Shown here piece by piece: positions 7,145 to 14,929 of a stretch of 34,258 nt of DNA. Each line of letters begins with the position of its first letter. Positions within the stretch are counted from its first letter, which is position 1. Source of the DNA: Alphaproteobacteria bacterium Ga0077535 (GTDB lineage Bacteria; Pseudomonadota; Alphaproteobacteria; Caulobacterales; Aquidulcibacteraceae). Location of the stretch: contig LNEK01000028.1 in the NCBI GenBank assembly GCA_001464425.1, positions 1 through 34,258 of the forward strand. Direction: 5' to 3'. The position numbers and the translations under genes were made by a program. The notes under the pieces were generated by a model, which was not told the DNA's origin, made no database searches, and saw nothing but the letters and a program-made list of their open reading frames with translations.

Positions 7145-8665
7145 ATGTTCGGTAAGCGAGGCCTAGGCGATGCGCCCAATGCGACGCCAACGGCGCCAGT
7201 CGCCGCGCCGCCCTCCGCTGCGCGCGTTGCTGCATCTGTCGGCGTAAAGCCGGCGGCTGCGCCGCAATCGGCTACGCGCCCCGCTGCTCCGATGTCGGCG
7301 CCTGCGCCGCGGCCCGCTGCCTCTTCCGCAAGCGCACCGGCCGTGCGCCAGCGTGAGCCAGAACCAAACGATCAGCCGGAATACCGCTCGGAAGCGTATT
7401 ACCGCGTCAAATCCACGATCTTCAACGCGCTGATAGAAACCATCGATCTGACGCAGCTGGCGCAGCTCGACCCGGAATCCTCGCGCGACGAAATCCGCGA
7501 CATCGTCGCTGAAATCATCTCGATCAAGAACGTCGTCATGTCGATCGCCGAGCAGGAAGCCCTGCTCGATGACATCTGCAACGACGTGTTGGGCTATGGC
7601 CCGCTTGAGCCGCTGCTGGCGCGCGACGACATCGCCGACATCATGGTCAACGGCGCCAATGCCGTGTTCATAGAAGTCAGCGGCAAGATTTCAAAGACGG
7701 GCATCCGCTTCCGCGACAACGGCCAGCTGATGAACATCTGCCAGCGCATCGTCAGCCAAGTCGGCCGCCGCGTAGATGAAAGCTCGCCGATCTGCGACGC
7801 GCGCTTGCCTGACGGCTCTCGTGTCAACGTCATCGTACCGCCGCTGGCCATCGATGGCCCGACGCTCACCATTCGTAAGTTCAAAAAAGACAAGCTTAAG
7901 CTCTCCAACCTTGTTGAGTTCGGCTCGATCTCGCCTGCCGGCGCGAAGATCCTTCAGATCATCGGCGCATGCCGCTGCAACGTGCTGATCTCCGGCGGTA
8001 CCGGTTCTGGTAAGACGACTCTTCTCAACACGCTGACGGCGTTCATCGATCCGACCGAACGCGTCATCACCTGCGAAGACGCGGCCGAACTGCAGCTGCA
8101 GCAGCCACACGTCGTGCGTCTCGAAACGCGGCCGCCGAACCTTGAAGGCTCCGGCCAGGTCACGATGCGCGACCTCGTGAAAAACTGCCTGCGTATGCGT
8201 CCTGAGCGGATCATCGTCGGCGAAGTCCGGGGCAGCGAAGCGTTCGACTTGCTGCAAGCCATGAACACCGGCCACGACGGCTCGATGGGCACGCTGCACG
8301 CAAACACGCCGCGCGAAGCTCTCTCGCGTCTTGAATCGATGATCACGATGGGCGGCTTTTCGCTGCCCGCAAAAACTATCCGCGAAATCATCGTCGCCGC
8401 CGTCGATGTCGTGATCCAGGCACAGCGTTTGCGCGACGGTTCGCGCCGCATCACCCAGATCACCGAAGTGCTCGGCCTCGAAGGCGATACGATCATCACG
8501 CAAGATCTGCTCGTGTACGAAATTCAGGGCGAAGACCAAAACGGGCGCATCACCGGCCGCCACAAGGGCACGGGCGTTGGCCGCCCGCGCTTCTGGGAGC
8601 GCGCGCGCTATTTCGGCCTTGAGAAAGAATTGGCGCAGGCCCTCGACGAGACGGAGAGCGCGTAA
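7145..8665 (+). CDS. cpaF: Tad secretion ATPase CpaF/TadA
   Basis: A 506-residue hexameric secretion ATPase of the VirB11/PulE group. A Pro/Ala-rich N-terminus (to about 65) precedes the N-terminal domain. The Walker A motif GGTGSGKTT has Lys290, and RMRPERIIVGEVRGSEAFDLLQAMNTGHDGS covers the Walker B and His box regions. Role: powers pilus extension, and in Caulobacter-type systems probably retraction, from the cytoplasmic face. AGGGG overlapping the cpaE stop lies 5 nt before ATG 7145. The stop overlaps the tadB start by one base (TAATG), so stoichiometry is probably coupled. Confidence 0.96.
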   Translation: MFGKRGLGDAPNATPTAPVAAPPSAARVAASVGVKPAAAPQSATRPAAPMSAPAPRPAASSASAPAVRQREPEPNDQPEYRSEAYYRVKSTIFNALIETIDLTQLAQLDPESSRDEIRDIVAEIISIKNVVMSIAEQEALLDDICNDVLGYGPLEPLLARDDIADIMVNGANAVFIEVSGKISKTGIRFRDNGQLMNICQRIVSQVGRRVDESSPICDARLPDGSRVNVIVPPLAIDGPTLTIRKFKKDKLKLSNLVEFGSISPAGAKILQIIGACRCNVLISGGTGSGKTTLLNTLTAFIDPTERVITCEDAAELQLQQPHVVRLETRPPNLEGSGQVTMRDLVKNCLRMRPERIIVGEVRGSEAFDLLQAMNTGHDGSMGTLHANTPREALSRLESMITMGGFSLPAKTIREIIVAAVDVVIQAQRLRDGSRRITQITEVLGLEGDTIITQDLLVYEIQGEDQNGRITGRHKGTGVGRPRFWERARYFGLEKELAQALDETESA

Positions 8666-9645
8666 TGGATCCGGCGCTGCTTGCGGCTGTCTTGGCTTTC
8701 GTTGCAGTCGGCGGCGTTGGTCTCGCCTTCAGCGGCGGCGGCTCACAACCGGTGACTGCGACGAAGCGCGTCAAGCAGGTTGCGGGCACGCAGAAGAGCG
8801 ATCGGCGTAACCAAGCGGTTGAGAACGCCGCCCTGAAGCGGCGGCAAAGCACGCAGGAAGCGCTGAAAGACCTAGCCAATAGCGAGAAGCAATCGCGCAA
8901 GCGCCGCTACTCGGTGAAAGGCCAGATCGCGCAGGCCGGCATCAAGCTTACGCTCACGCAATATTGGATGATGGCGGGCGCGGCCGCAGCCGTCCTGACG
9001 ATCGCGGGCCTGATCATCCAAGGGCCGATCGGCGCCGCAATGGGATTCTTCATCGGCCTGTTCGGTCTGCCCCGCTGGGTGCTCGGCTTCATGGTCGGCG
9101 GACGGCAAAAAAAATTCGCCAGTCAATTGGCCGACAGCATCGATGTCATCGTACGCGGCGTGAAATCCGGCCTGCCGCTTGGCCAGTGCTTGCGCATCAT
9201 CGCAGCGGAAAGCCCGGAGCCGCTGCGAAGCGAATTCCAGCAGCTGGTCGATTCACAAGCCATGGGCGTGCCGCTCGAAACCGGCATGCAGCGCATGTAC
9301 GACCACATGCCGCTGCCGGAAGTAAACTTCTTTTCGATCGTGCTGATCATTCAGCAAAAGACCGGCGGCAACCTTTCGGAGTCGCTTGGCAACCTCTCCT
9401 CCGTGCTGCGCTCGCGCAAGCTGATGGTGGAGAAAGTGAAGGCGCTTTCGGCCGAAGCAAAGGCCTCCGCGATGATCATCGGCTCGTTGCCGGTTTGCGT
9501 CGGCGGCTTGGTCTATTTCACACGCCCGGCCTATATCGGCGTTCTATTCGAACACCCTGTCGGCCATCTCATTCTCATGGGCTGCGTCGTGCTGATGTCC
9601 GCCGGCATCTTCATCATGCACAAAATGGTCAACTTCAAATTCTGA
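8665..9645 (+). CDS. tadB: Tad inner-membrane platform protein TadB
   Basis: A 326-residue polytopic protein: N-terminal helix (4-22), a basic cytoplasmic linker (about 35-80), membrane helices around 100-135, a T2SSF domain (about 158-284, with DSIDVIVRGVKSGLPLGQCL and QQKTGGNLSESLGNLS) and two C-terminal helices. Family knowledge: the TadB/TadC pair forms the PilC/GspF-like platform that couples CpaF to pilin insertion. The ATG overlaps the cpaF stop. Length and motifs are regular. Confidence 0.94.
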   Translation: MDPALLAAVLAFVAVGGVGLAFSGGGSQPVTATKRVKQVAGTQKSDRRNQAVENAALKRRQSTQEALKDLANSEKQSRKRRYSVKGQIAQAGIKLTLTQYWMMAGAAAAVLTIAGLIIQGPIGAAMGFFIGLFGLPRWVLGFMVGGRQKKFASQLADSIDVIVRGVKSGLPLGQCLRIIAAESPEPLRSEFQQLVDSQAMGVPLETGMQRMYDHMPLPEVNFFSIVLIIQQKTGGNLSESLGNLSSVLRSRKLMVEKVKALSAEAKASAMIIGSLPVCVGGLVYFTRPAYIGVLFEHPVGHLILMGCVVLMSAGIFIMHKMVNFKF

Positions 9646-9655
9646 GGGCGCGGAC

Positions 9656-10639
9656 ATGGCTGATATCGTCGACACCCTCACCGATCCGCTGACCATCGCT
9701 GGCGTCCTCGCCGCAGGCGCATGCTTTGCCACCATCGTCACAGTCGCCGCGCCGGCGATGTCGGAAAACAAGCTTGGCTCGCGGCTCAAGGAAGTCGCCA
9801 AGAAGCGCGAAGAGCTGCGCAAGCGCAGCCGCGCCGATCTCGCCAAGGGCAGCCAATCGCTGCAGCACAAGAACGCCAACTCGTTCGCCAAGAATCTTGT
9901 CGACAAGTTCAACCTGCAAAAGGCGCTGGCTGACGATACGCTGTCGGAAAAGTTGATCCGCGCGGGCCTGCGTGGCCACGCCGCGCAGACGATGTTCTAC
10001 TTCTATCGCGCCGCCCTGCCGATCGGGTTCGGCGTCATCGCGCTCTTCTATGTGATGGCGTTCGGCGCAGATCTCGTGCTGCACATGAAACTCGCCGCAG
10101 TCGTTGGTGGCGTGGCTGTCGGCTATTACGCGCCGAACATCTATCTGAAGAACCTCGCCGATAAGCGCCGCAGCAAGATCATGGAGGCGTTTCCGGACAG
10201 CCTCGACATGATGCTGATCTGCGTCGAGAGCGGCATGTCGATCGAAATGGCGCTGCAGCGCGTCGGCCAGGAAATCGCGCCGGCTTCGGTTGAACTTGCG
10301 GAAGAGTTCGCGCTGACGACAGCTGAACTCTCCTATCTGCCAGAGCGCCGCATGGCGTACGAGAACCTCGCGCGCCGCACCAATCACCCAGGCGTCAAGG
10401 CCGTCGCCATGGCGCTGACGCAGGCGGAGAAGTACGGCACGCCCGTTGGCCAAGCGCTGCGCGTCATGGCCAAGGAAAACCGCGACCTGCGCCTCTCGGA
10501 AGCTGAGAAGAAAGCTGCGTCACTGCCGCCGAAGCTGACGGTGCCGATGATCGTGTTCTTCCTGCCAGTGCTGTTCGCCGTGATCATCGGCCCGGCCGTG
10601 ATCCAGGTGAACGAGATCCTGAGCAGCCGTGGCGGGTGA
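9656..10639 (+). CDS. tadC: Tad inner-membrane platform protein TadC
   Basis: A 327-residue partner of TadB with the same design: N-terminal helix, basic linker (AKKREELRKRSRADLAKG), two central helices, T2SSF domain (about 185-310, with FPDSLDMMLICVESGMSIEMALQRV and EKYGTPVGQALRVMA) and a final helix. GAGGG overlapping the tadB stop lies 7 nt before ATG 9656. It is the last plus-strand gene of the pilus operon. Only 10 nt separate its stop from the stop of the convergent C1q-like gene, so any terminator must lie inside one of the two. Confidence 0.94.
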   Translation: MADIVDTLTDPLTIAGVLAAGACFATIVTVAAPAMSENKLGSRLKEVAKKREELRKRSRADLAKGSQSLQHKNANSFAKNLVDKFNLQKALADDTLSEKLIRAGLRGHAAQTMFYFYRAALPIGFGVIALFYVMAFGADLVLHMKLAAVVGGVAVGYYAPNIYLKNLADKRRSKIMEAFPDSLDMMLICVESGMSIEMALQRVGQEIAPASVELAEEFALTTAELSYLPERRMAYENLARRTNHPGVKAVAMALTQAEKYGTPVGQALRVMAKENRDLRLSEAEKKAASLPPKLTVPMIVFFLPVLFAVIIGPAVIQVNEILSSRGG

Positions 10640-10649
10640 CGGCGAGAGC

Positions 10650-11120
10650 TCAGGCGACCTTTGCGATCGAGAAATCGCAAGTCCGCAAGAAGCGTTTGGC
10701 GTTGTTTCCGCCGCTGGCGACAGATGTTTGCACGAGCGTATTGCCGCGCAACTTCAAGACGCCACTGAAACTTGCCGTTCCGCGCGCCTGAGGCTGCGGC
10801 TTCCATGCACGAAAGCCAATGGCGCGATAATCGGGCGCCCCTGGCTCACGCATCTGCACATCCACGTAGATATCGTCGTTAGTGCTGCCGTCCTCGACGT
10901 CAGACACGAACGTCAGCGAAACTTGATAGAGTCCATCCGACGGGACGATAAGCCGACGGCCATCCCACAAATATTCTGGCCGTGGCAGAACCTTGCAGCG
11001 CTCGATCGTGTAGGCCAGCACGGCCGGTGAAGCGCCTGAGACGTGCCGCTCTAGTCCCACCGTCAGCGCGACCGGATCATTGTTGAACGCGCCCTTGTTG
11101 ATTTCGTCTTCCACCGCCAT
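10650..11120 (-). CDS. Hypothetical protein, possibly C1q/jelly-roll-like
   Basis: A 156-residue protein with no signal peptide or membrane helix, which I do not assign to a family with certainty. It is rich in predicted beta strands. The pattern AFNNDPVALTVG, then LIVPSDGLYQVSLTFVSD near the middle, and KLRGNTLVQTSV near the end recalls bacterial C1q/TNF-like domains often found on surface or phage fibre proteins. GGGAGGA precedes ATG 11120. It lies 67 nt downstream of the TadD-like gene on the same strand, inside the pilus locus, and may be co-transcribed with it. A link to pilus or surface function is inferred from position only. Confidence 0.6.
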   Translation of the reverse strand: MAVEDEINKGAFNNDPVALTVGLERHVSGASPAVLAYTIERCKVLPRPEYLWDGRRLIVPSDGLYQVSLTFVSDVEDGSTNDDIYVDVQMREPGAPDYRAIGFRAWKPQPQARGTASFSGVLKLRGNTLVQTSVASGGNNAKRFLRTCDFSIAKVA

Positions 11121-11129
11121 AGCAGTCCT

Positions 11130-11147
11130 CCCGCAAAACCGTGCGGG
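11130..11147 (-). promoter_or_regulatory. Small hairpin overlapping the ribosome site of the C1q-like gene
   Basis: Read on the minus strand, CCCGCA and TGCGGG pair around a 6-nt loop, and the last three G of the stem are the first bases of the GGGAGGA ribosome site. It could act as a weak attenuator or translation control between the tadD-like gene and the gene at 10650-11120. Short stems like this occur by chance in GC-rich DNA. Confidence 0.35.
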
Positions 11148-11187
11148 GAACTTATCCGAGGCCGAAACGATTGCAACCCCTGGTTGA

Positions 11188-11976
11188 TTAGCCTGCCCGG
11201 CCGAGATCGCCCCATCGACGGGGGTCGCTCAAAAGCCCTCGCAGAAAGCGGATGTTTTCAGCCGCTTGCGCGGGCGGCAGATCGATGCGTTCGAGCTGTT
11301 CGGCTTCGTCGAAGCGGCCTTGCAGCGCCACCGCGATCGCGAGGTTCTGGCGCGCTTCGGGCGGCGCGTTCGGGCGATCGACGGCGCGGCGCAGGATCGG
11401 TTCGGCGTCGGCGGGCTCGCCAGCCATGATGTGCGAGACACCGAGATTAGTGAGGATGCGTGGATCGTCGGGCTGCAGCGCCAGCGCTTCTTGGTACGCT
11501 TGGCGCGCTTCGTTGTAGCGGCCGAGCTGATCGAGCGCCGCACCAAGCGCTGAACGCACGCGCCAATTGTCTGGCTCGGCCGCGGCGACGACAGCAAGCG
11601 GGCGCAGAGCTTCCTGCGGCCGGTTCGATGCGATCTGCGCCAGGCCGTAAGTTGTGAGAAGCTGGCGATCTTCCGGGAAACGGCCGATGGCTTCGCCCGC
11701 GATCTGGACGGCGCGATCCACACGTCCGCCTTTACGCAACGATTCAGCGAAACGCTGCGCCGCCTCGAGATCGTTCGGGAAGGTCTGATACTCGCCGGCC
11801 CAGAAGGCCATTTGCGTCAGCGTGTCCTCGCGGGCGATGCGTTCGCGGGCTTGGCGGTCCACTGGGCGGGCGCTGGCGAGCGCGCCTGTCGTGTCGACGG
11901 CTTGTTCGCCGCCGCCGGAGGTGGCGCAAGCGGCGAGCGTGGAAACGGCGAAAAGCGCGGCGGGCAGACGATGCAT
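11188..11976 (-). CDS. tadD: TadD-like TPR lipoprotein
   Basis: A 262-residue lipoprotein: signal MHRLPAALFAVSTLAAC with lipobox LAAC and lipidated C17, followed by a linker and about four tetratricopeptide repeats (from about 70 to 230, for example WRVRSALGAALDQLGRYNEARQAYQEALALQPDD). Family knowledge: TadD is the TPR lipoprotein of Tad loci and acts in secretin assembly. Its position directly after the tadBC operon supports this over a generic TPR protein. It is transcribed away from pepB with a 77-nt divergent gap and is followed by the C1q-like gene. Confidence 0.85.
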   Translation of the reverse strand: MHRLPAALFAVSTLAACATSGGGEQAVDTTGALASARPVDRQARERIAREDTLTQMAFWAGEYQTFPNDLEAAQRFAESLRKGGRVDRAVQIAGEAIGRFPEDRQLLTTYGLAQIASNRPQEALRPLAVVAAAEPDNWRVRSALGAALDQLGRYNEARQAYQEALALQPDDPRILTNLGVSHIMAGEPADAEPILRRAVDRPNAPPEARQNLAIAVALQGRFDEAEQLERIDLPPAQAAENIRFLRGLLSDPRRWGDLGRAG

Positions 11977-12053
11977 GGGCGCGAATCCTAATAAGCGCCT
12001 AATGCTGCCCCGACATGCTCAACAAAGCGCTAATGGCGTACTAGGTAACACCC

Positions 12054-13427
12054 ATGACCAACCTCCCCTTCATCATCGACTCCGCCAACGCCGTTCCCAT
12101 CCACGCCATCCGCGCCGCGGATTGGAAAGGCTGGATCGAGCGGCATTCGGAGACGCTGCGGCGGCTCGCGACGGCGCTGGATTTCCAAGCGCAGAACGCC
12201 CGCATCATGCTGGCGCCGGCCACGGACGGCTCGATCGAGCGGGTGCTGTTCGGGGTTGGCGACAAAGCCAATGTGAACGTGATGGGCGCTTTGGCGCAGC
12301 ATCTGCCTGCCGGCGATTATCGCATCGCCTTCGCGCCGCGTGAGTTTGACGCCACCTCGATCGCAGTGGCCTGGGGGCTCGGGGCATACGCGTTCGACCG
12401 CTATAAGAAGCGCAAGCGTCCGGCCCCGCGCCTCGTCGCGCCAGAAGGCGCAGACATGGAGGAAGCGGGGCGGATCGTCGAAGCGTCCTGGCTGGCGCGC
12501 GATCTCGTCAACACGCCGACGAATGATATGGGCCCGGAAGCGTTGCACGCGGCGGCCGCGAAGGTCGCGCGTGAATGCGGGGCCGAGATTGAGGCGATTG
12601 TTGGCGACGATCTGCTGAAGCAGAATTATCCGCTGCTGCACGCTGTCGGCCGCGCCGCGGCTGAAGCGCCGCGTTTGCTGCATTTGTCTTGGGGCGCTGA
12701 AGATGCGCCCCGCGTGGCGCTGGTGGGCAAAGGCATCACCTTCGATACGGGCGGGCTCGATATCAAGCCGGCCGCCGGCATGCGCATGATGAAGAAAGAC
12801 ATGGGCGGCGCGGCGCACGCTTTGGCGCTTGGGCAGCTCGTCATGCAATCAAAGCTCAATGTGCGGCTCGATGTGTTCTTGGCGGTGGCGGAGAACTCAA
12901 TTGCATCGAACGCGTTCCGGCCGGGCGATGTGATCGCCAGCCGCAAGGGGCTGACCGTTGAGATCGACAACACCGATGCCGAAGGCCGCTTGGTGTTGGC
13001 CGATGCGCTGACGCGCGCGTGTGAAGATCAGCCGGCGTTGCTGCTGGATTTCGCAACGCTGACTGGCGCGGCGCGCACGGCTTTGGGGCCGGACATTCCG
13101 CCCTTCTACACCGGCGAAGAAGCTCTGGCGGCCGAGTTTGCGGCGGCGTCACTCGCAGCGAACGACCCGATTTGGCGGATGCCGCTTTGGGATGCGTATG
13201 ACGGCGACATGGATACGCCGATCGCCGATCTCAAAAACACTGGCGATGGCGCGATGGCGGGCTCGATCTACGGCGCGCTATTCTTGCGGCGTTTCGTGAC
13301 CGTGCCGGCCTGGGCGCACTTCGACATTTTCGCCTGGGCCCCAAAGGAAAAACCCGGCCGCCCGCAAGGCGGCGAAGCGCAAGCCTTGCGAGCGTCGTAC
13401 CGGGTGATCAAGGCGCGGTTCGGCTAG
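12054..13427 (+). CDS. M17 leucyl aminopeptidase family protein
   Basis: A 457-residue cytosolic metallo-aminopeptidase. The C-terminal catalytic domain shows VGKGITFDTGGLDIKP (Lys226, Asp231), MKKDMGG (Asp249) and the family signature NTDAEGR at 306-312, which supply the two-metal site and the catalytic Lys/Arg. The N-terminal domain is shorter and more divergent than in PepA, as in the alphaproteobacterial PepB-like subgroup. Role: removal of N-terminal residues from peptides. Only a weak AGGT precedes ATG 12054. The last 20 nt overlap the end of the convergent DUF6768 gene. In rhizobia this gene is often followed by an NlpC/P60 gene; here four genes' worth of distance separates them. Confidence 0.93.
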   Translation: MTNLPFIIDSANAVPIHAIRAADWKGWIERHSETLRRLATALDFQAQNARIMLAPATDGSIERVLFGVGDKANVNVMGALAQHLPAGDYRIAFAPREFDATSIAVAWGLGAYAFDRYKKRKRPAPRLVAPEGADMEEAGRIVEASWLARDLVNTPTNDMGPEALHAAAAKVARECGAEIEAIVGDDLLKQNYPLLHAVGRAAAEAPRLLHLSWGAEDAPRVALVGKGITFDTGGLDIKPAAGMRMMKKDMGGAAHALALGQLVMQSKLNVRLDVFLAVAENSIASNAFRPGDVIASRKGLTVEIDNTDAEGRLVLADALTRACEDQPALLLDFATLTGAARTALGPDIPPFYTGEEALAAEFAAASLAANDPIWRMPLWDAYDGDMDTPIADLKNTGDGAMAGSIYGALFLRRFVTVPAWAHFDIFAWAPKEKPGRPQGGEAQALRASYRVIKARFG

Positions 13428-13785
13428 CGGCAAAGCGCGCGACTTGCAGTTCGAGGCGCTTCACTTCGCGCAAAGTGGCGTTGCGGTTGATCTCCATCCA
13501 GAAATACATTTTCAGCATCGCTACGGCGAGCATGGCGATCACTGCGCCGGCGCTCCACAGCACGGTGTCGCGCACTTCTGCGGCCTGAAATGCATTCCAC
13601 GCGCAATACACAAAGCCGCCGAACATCGCAAAAGTGATGATCGCAGCGAAGACGTTAAGCGCGCCGGATTGGCCGCGGAACGTGCCCAAGGCTTCGCTGA
13701 ATTTCCCTTCGTCTTCGAAGCGGGCGAGGAAGGCCGCGTCTTCCGCTGAGAGCGCTTCGCGGATGGCGTTGTCGAGGTTGGTCAT
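13408..13785 (-). CDS. DUF6768 family membrane protein paired with an ECF sigma factor
   Basis: A 125-residue protein with a soluble N-terminal third (MTNLDNAIREALSAEDAAFLARFEDEG), two membrane helices (about 44-66 and 75-95) and a basic amphipathic tail (MEINRNATLREVKRLELQVARFA). I recognise it as the DUF6768 type, which is usually encoded directly after an ECF sigma factor. Its ATG overlaps the sigma stop as ATGA at 13782-13785, with GGAGAAG upstream. A role as membrane-bound partner or anti-sigma factor is inferred from this coupling and its topology; I know of no experimental proof. Confidence 0.75.
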   Translation of the reverse strand: MTNLDNAIREALSAEDAAFLARFEDEGKFSEALGTFRGQSGALNVFAAIITFAMFGGFVYCAWNAFQAAEVRDTVLWSAGAVIAMLAVAMLKMYFWMEINRNATLREVKRLELQVARFAASRTAP

Positions 13786-14321
13786 TGCACTTCTCCAAAA
13801 CGCGCGCGCAGTGCTTTGCGCGCCGCAAACAAACGTGACTTCACAGTGCCCGGCGGAACGCCGGTGGCGGCGGCGATGTCGGCGATGCTCATGTCCTCGC
13901 CAAAGAAGAGACTGACGACGACGCGTTGCTCAGGCGGCAGCAATTTGAGCGCGGCCGTGAGATCGAGCGTTGCATCGGCGTTGCTTTCAACCGTTTCGCT
14001 TGGCGCATCGGCGATCGCGGCGACGTTGCGCGCGTGCCGGTACTTCGAACGCAGCGCGTCAGTGCATTTGCGCGATGCAATGGCGTAGAGCCACGGCCCA
14101 AAACGCGCCGGGTCCTCCAGCCGCTTGAGCCCGCGCACGGCGCTTTCCCAGGTATCTTGCACCACATCTTTCGCAGCCTCATTTGTGCCGAGGGTGCGGG
14201 CGGCGAACGCCAAGAGCTTTGGCGACCAGCGCGCGACCAGCCGGGCAAACGCCTCCTCTGAGCCGTTCTTCGCCAGCAGGACGAGATAATCGTCGAGCGC
14301 TTGTTCAAGTCCGCGGCTCAC
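13782..14321 (-). CDS. ECF-family RNA polymerase sigma factor
   Basis: A 179-residue group IV sigma factor. Region 2 includes AAKDVVQDTWESAVRGLKRLEDPARFGPWLYAIASRKCTDALR (core binding and -10 recognition). Region 4 has LLPPEQRVVVSLFFGEDMSIADIAAATGVPPGTVKSRLFAARKALR (helix-turn-helix for -35). The start is GTG 14321 with GAGAAGG upstream. It is coupled by a 4-nt overlap to the DUF6768 membrane protein, its likely regulator, and is divergent from the MarR-like gene. The target promoter is unknown; I saw no repeated motif upstream that would indicate autoregulation. Confidence 0.92.
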   Translation of the reverse strand: MSRGLEQALDDYLVLLAKNGSEEAFARLVARWSPKLLAFAARTLGTNEAAKDVVQDTWESAVRGLKRLEDPARFGPWLYAIASRKCTDALRSKYRHARNVAAIADAPSETVESNADATLDLTAALKLLPPEQRVVVSLFFGEDMSIADIAAATGVPPGTVKSRLFAARKALRARFGEVQ

Positions 14322-14554
14322 GGCCTTCTCGCCCCTCCGCAGCTTAAGTCGCTGGATGTGCTGCGCCGGTTCGATCCGGTTGGCGATTTTTTTTCAGAGG
14401 CCGGAAAGCCCGTGTCGGACACGGATCGTTTCGGTCTGATCCGTCAAGATTTGGTTAATCATTTCGGCCATTCCACAACATCTTGTGGTTTCGTACTTGC
14501 ACCGAACACCAAATCGGCGAATCTTGCACTTGCGATTCAATTGGAGGAACGGGC
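14322..14554. promoter_or_regulatory. Divergent control region of the ECF sigma and MarR-like genes
   Basis: This 233-nt gap holds two clear palindromes. ACGGATC (14421-14427) and GATCCGT (14438-14444) are a perfect 7-bp inverted repeat with a 10-nt spacer. CCACAA (14473-14478) and TTGTGG (14483-14488) form a 16-bp palindrome with a 4-nt centre, ending 66 nt before the MarR-like start. MarR proteins bind such palindromes and commonly repress themselves, so either could be the operator. A run of eight T near 14390 has no stem in front of it. Confidence 0.5.
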
Positions 14555-14929
14555 ATGGACCTCGGGCAGAACCAAGTAGAAGCATTGGACTTGTGGCGTC
14601 GGGTTACCGTCACCACCGTACGTTCGGACGCGCCGGACCTTACCGCCCGCCAACTGGCGGTGCTGATGACGGTACGGCTGCAGCCGGCCCCGCACACGGT
14701 GCGCGGCCTCGCCGCCACCCTGAATGTCGGCAAGCCGGCGATCACCCGCGCGCTCGACACGCTGTCGCGCCTCGGCTTTGTGCAGCGCCGCCGCGATCCG
14801 AAGGACGGCCGCAACGTGTTCGTGGAACGCACCGAAAAGGGTGACGCGTTCCTGGAACAATTGGGCGCCACCATTCTGCAGGACGACCAAGCCCAGCAGA
14901 TCAGACCGGTGCTACAAGCGGTCTCATGA
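14555..14929 (+). CDS. Short MarR-like winged-helix regulator
   Basis: A 124-residue DNA-binding protein started at ATG 14555, which has GGAGGA 6-7 nt upstream; an ORF extension to 14483 would read through a palindrome and is unlikely. It shows the MarR core: LTARQLAVLMTVRLQPAPHTVRGLAATLNVGKPAITRALDTLSRLGFVQRRRDPKDGRNVFVERTEKG, covering the recognition helix and the beta wing with the conserved D-R motif. The N-terminal dimerisation helices are shorter than in classical MarR. Its stop overlaps the start of the NlpC/P60 peptidase (ATGA at 14926-14929), so regulator and peptidase are made together. Confidence 0.88.
   Translation: MDLGQNQVEALDLWRRVTVTTVRSDAPDLTARQLAVLMTVRLQPAPHTVRGLAATLNVGKPAITRALDTLSRLGFVQRRRDPKDGRNVFVERTEKGDAFLEQLGATILQDDQAQQIRPVLQAVS

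Noticed and set aside
7691-8563. 290-residue minus-strand ORF opposite cpaF
   Set aside because: Antisense shadow of the conserved ATPase; no plausible domain and no ribosome site.
10661-10680. Inverted repeat TTGCGAT / ATCGCAA between tadC and the C1q-like gene as a bidirectional terminator
   Set aside because: The stem is only 7 bp, has no T run on either strand and lies inside coding sequence.
14301-14579. 92-residue plus-strand ORF across the ECF-MarR gap
   Set aside because: It has no ribosome site, no domain, and spans both palindromes and the MarR-like start.
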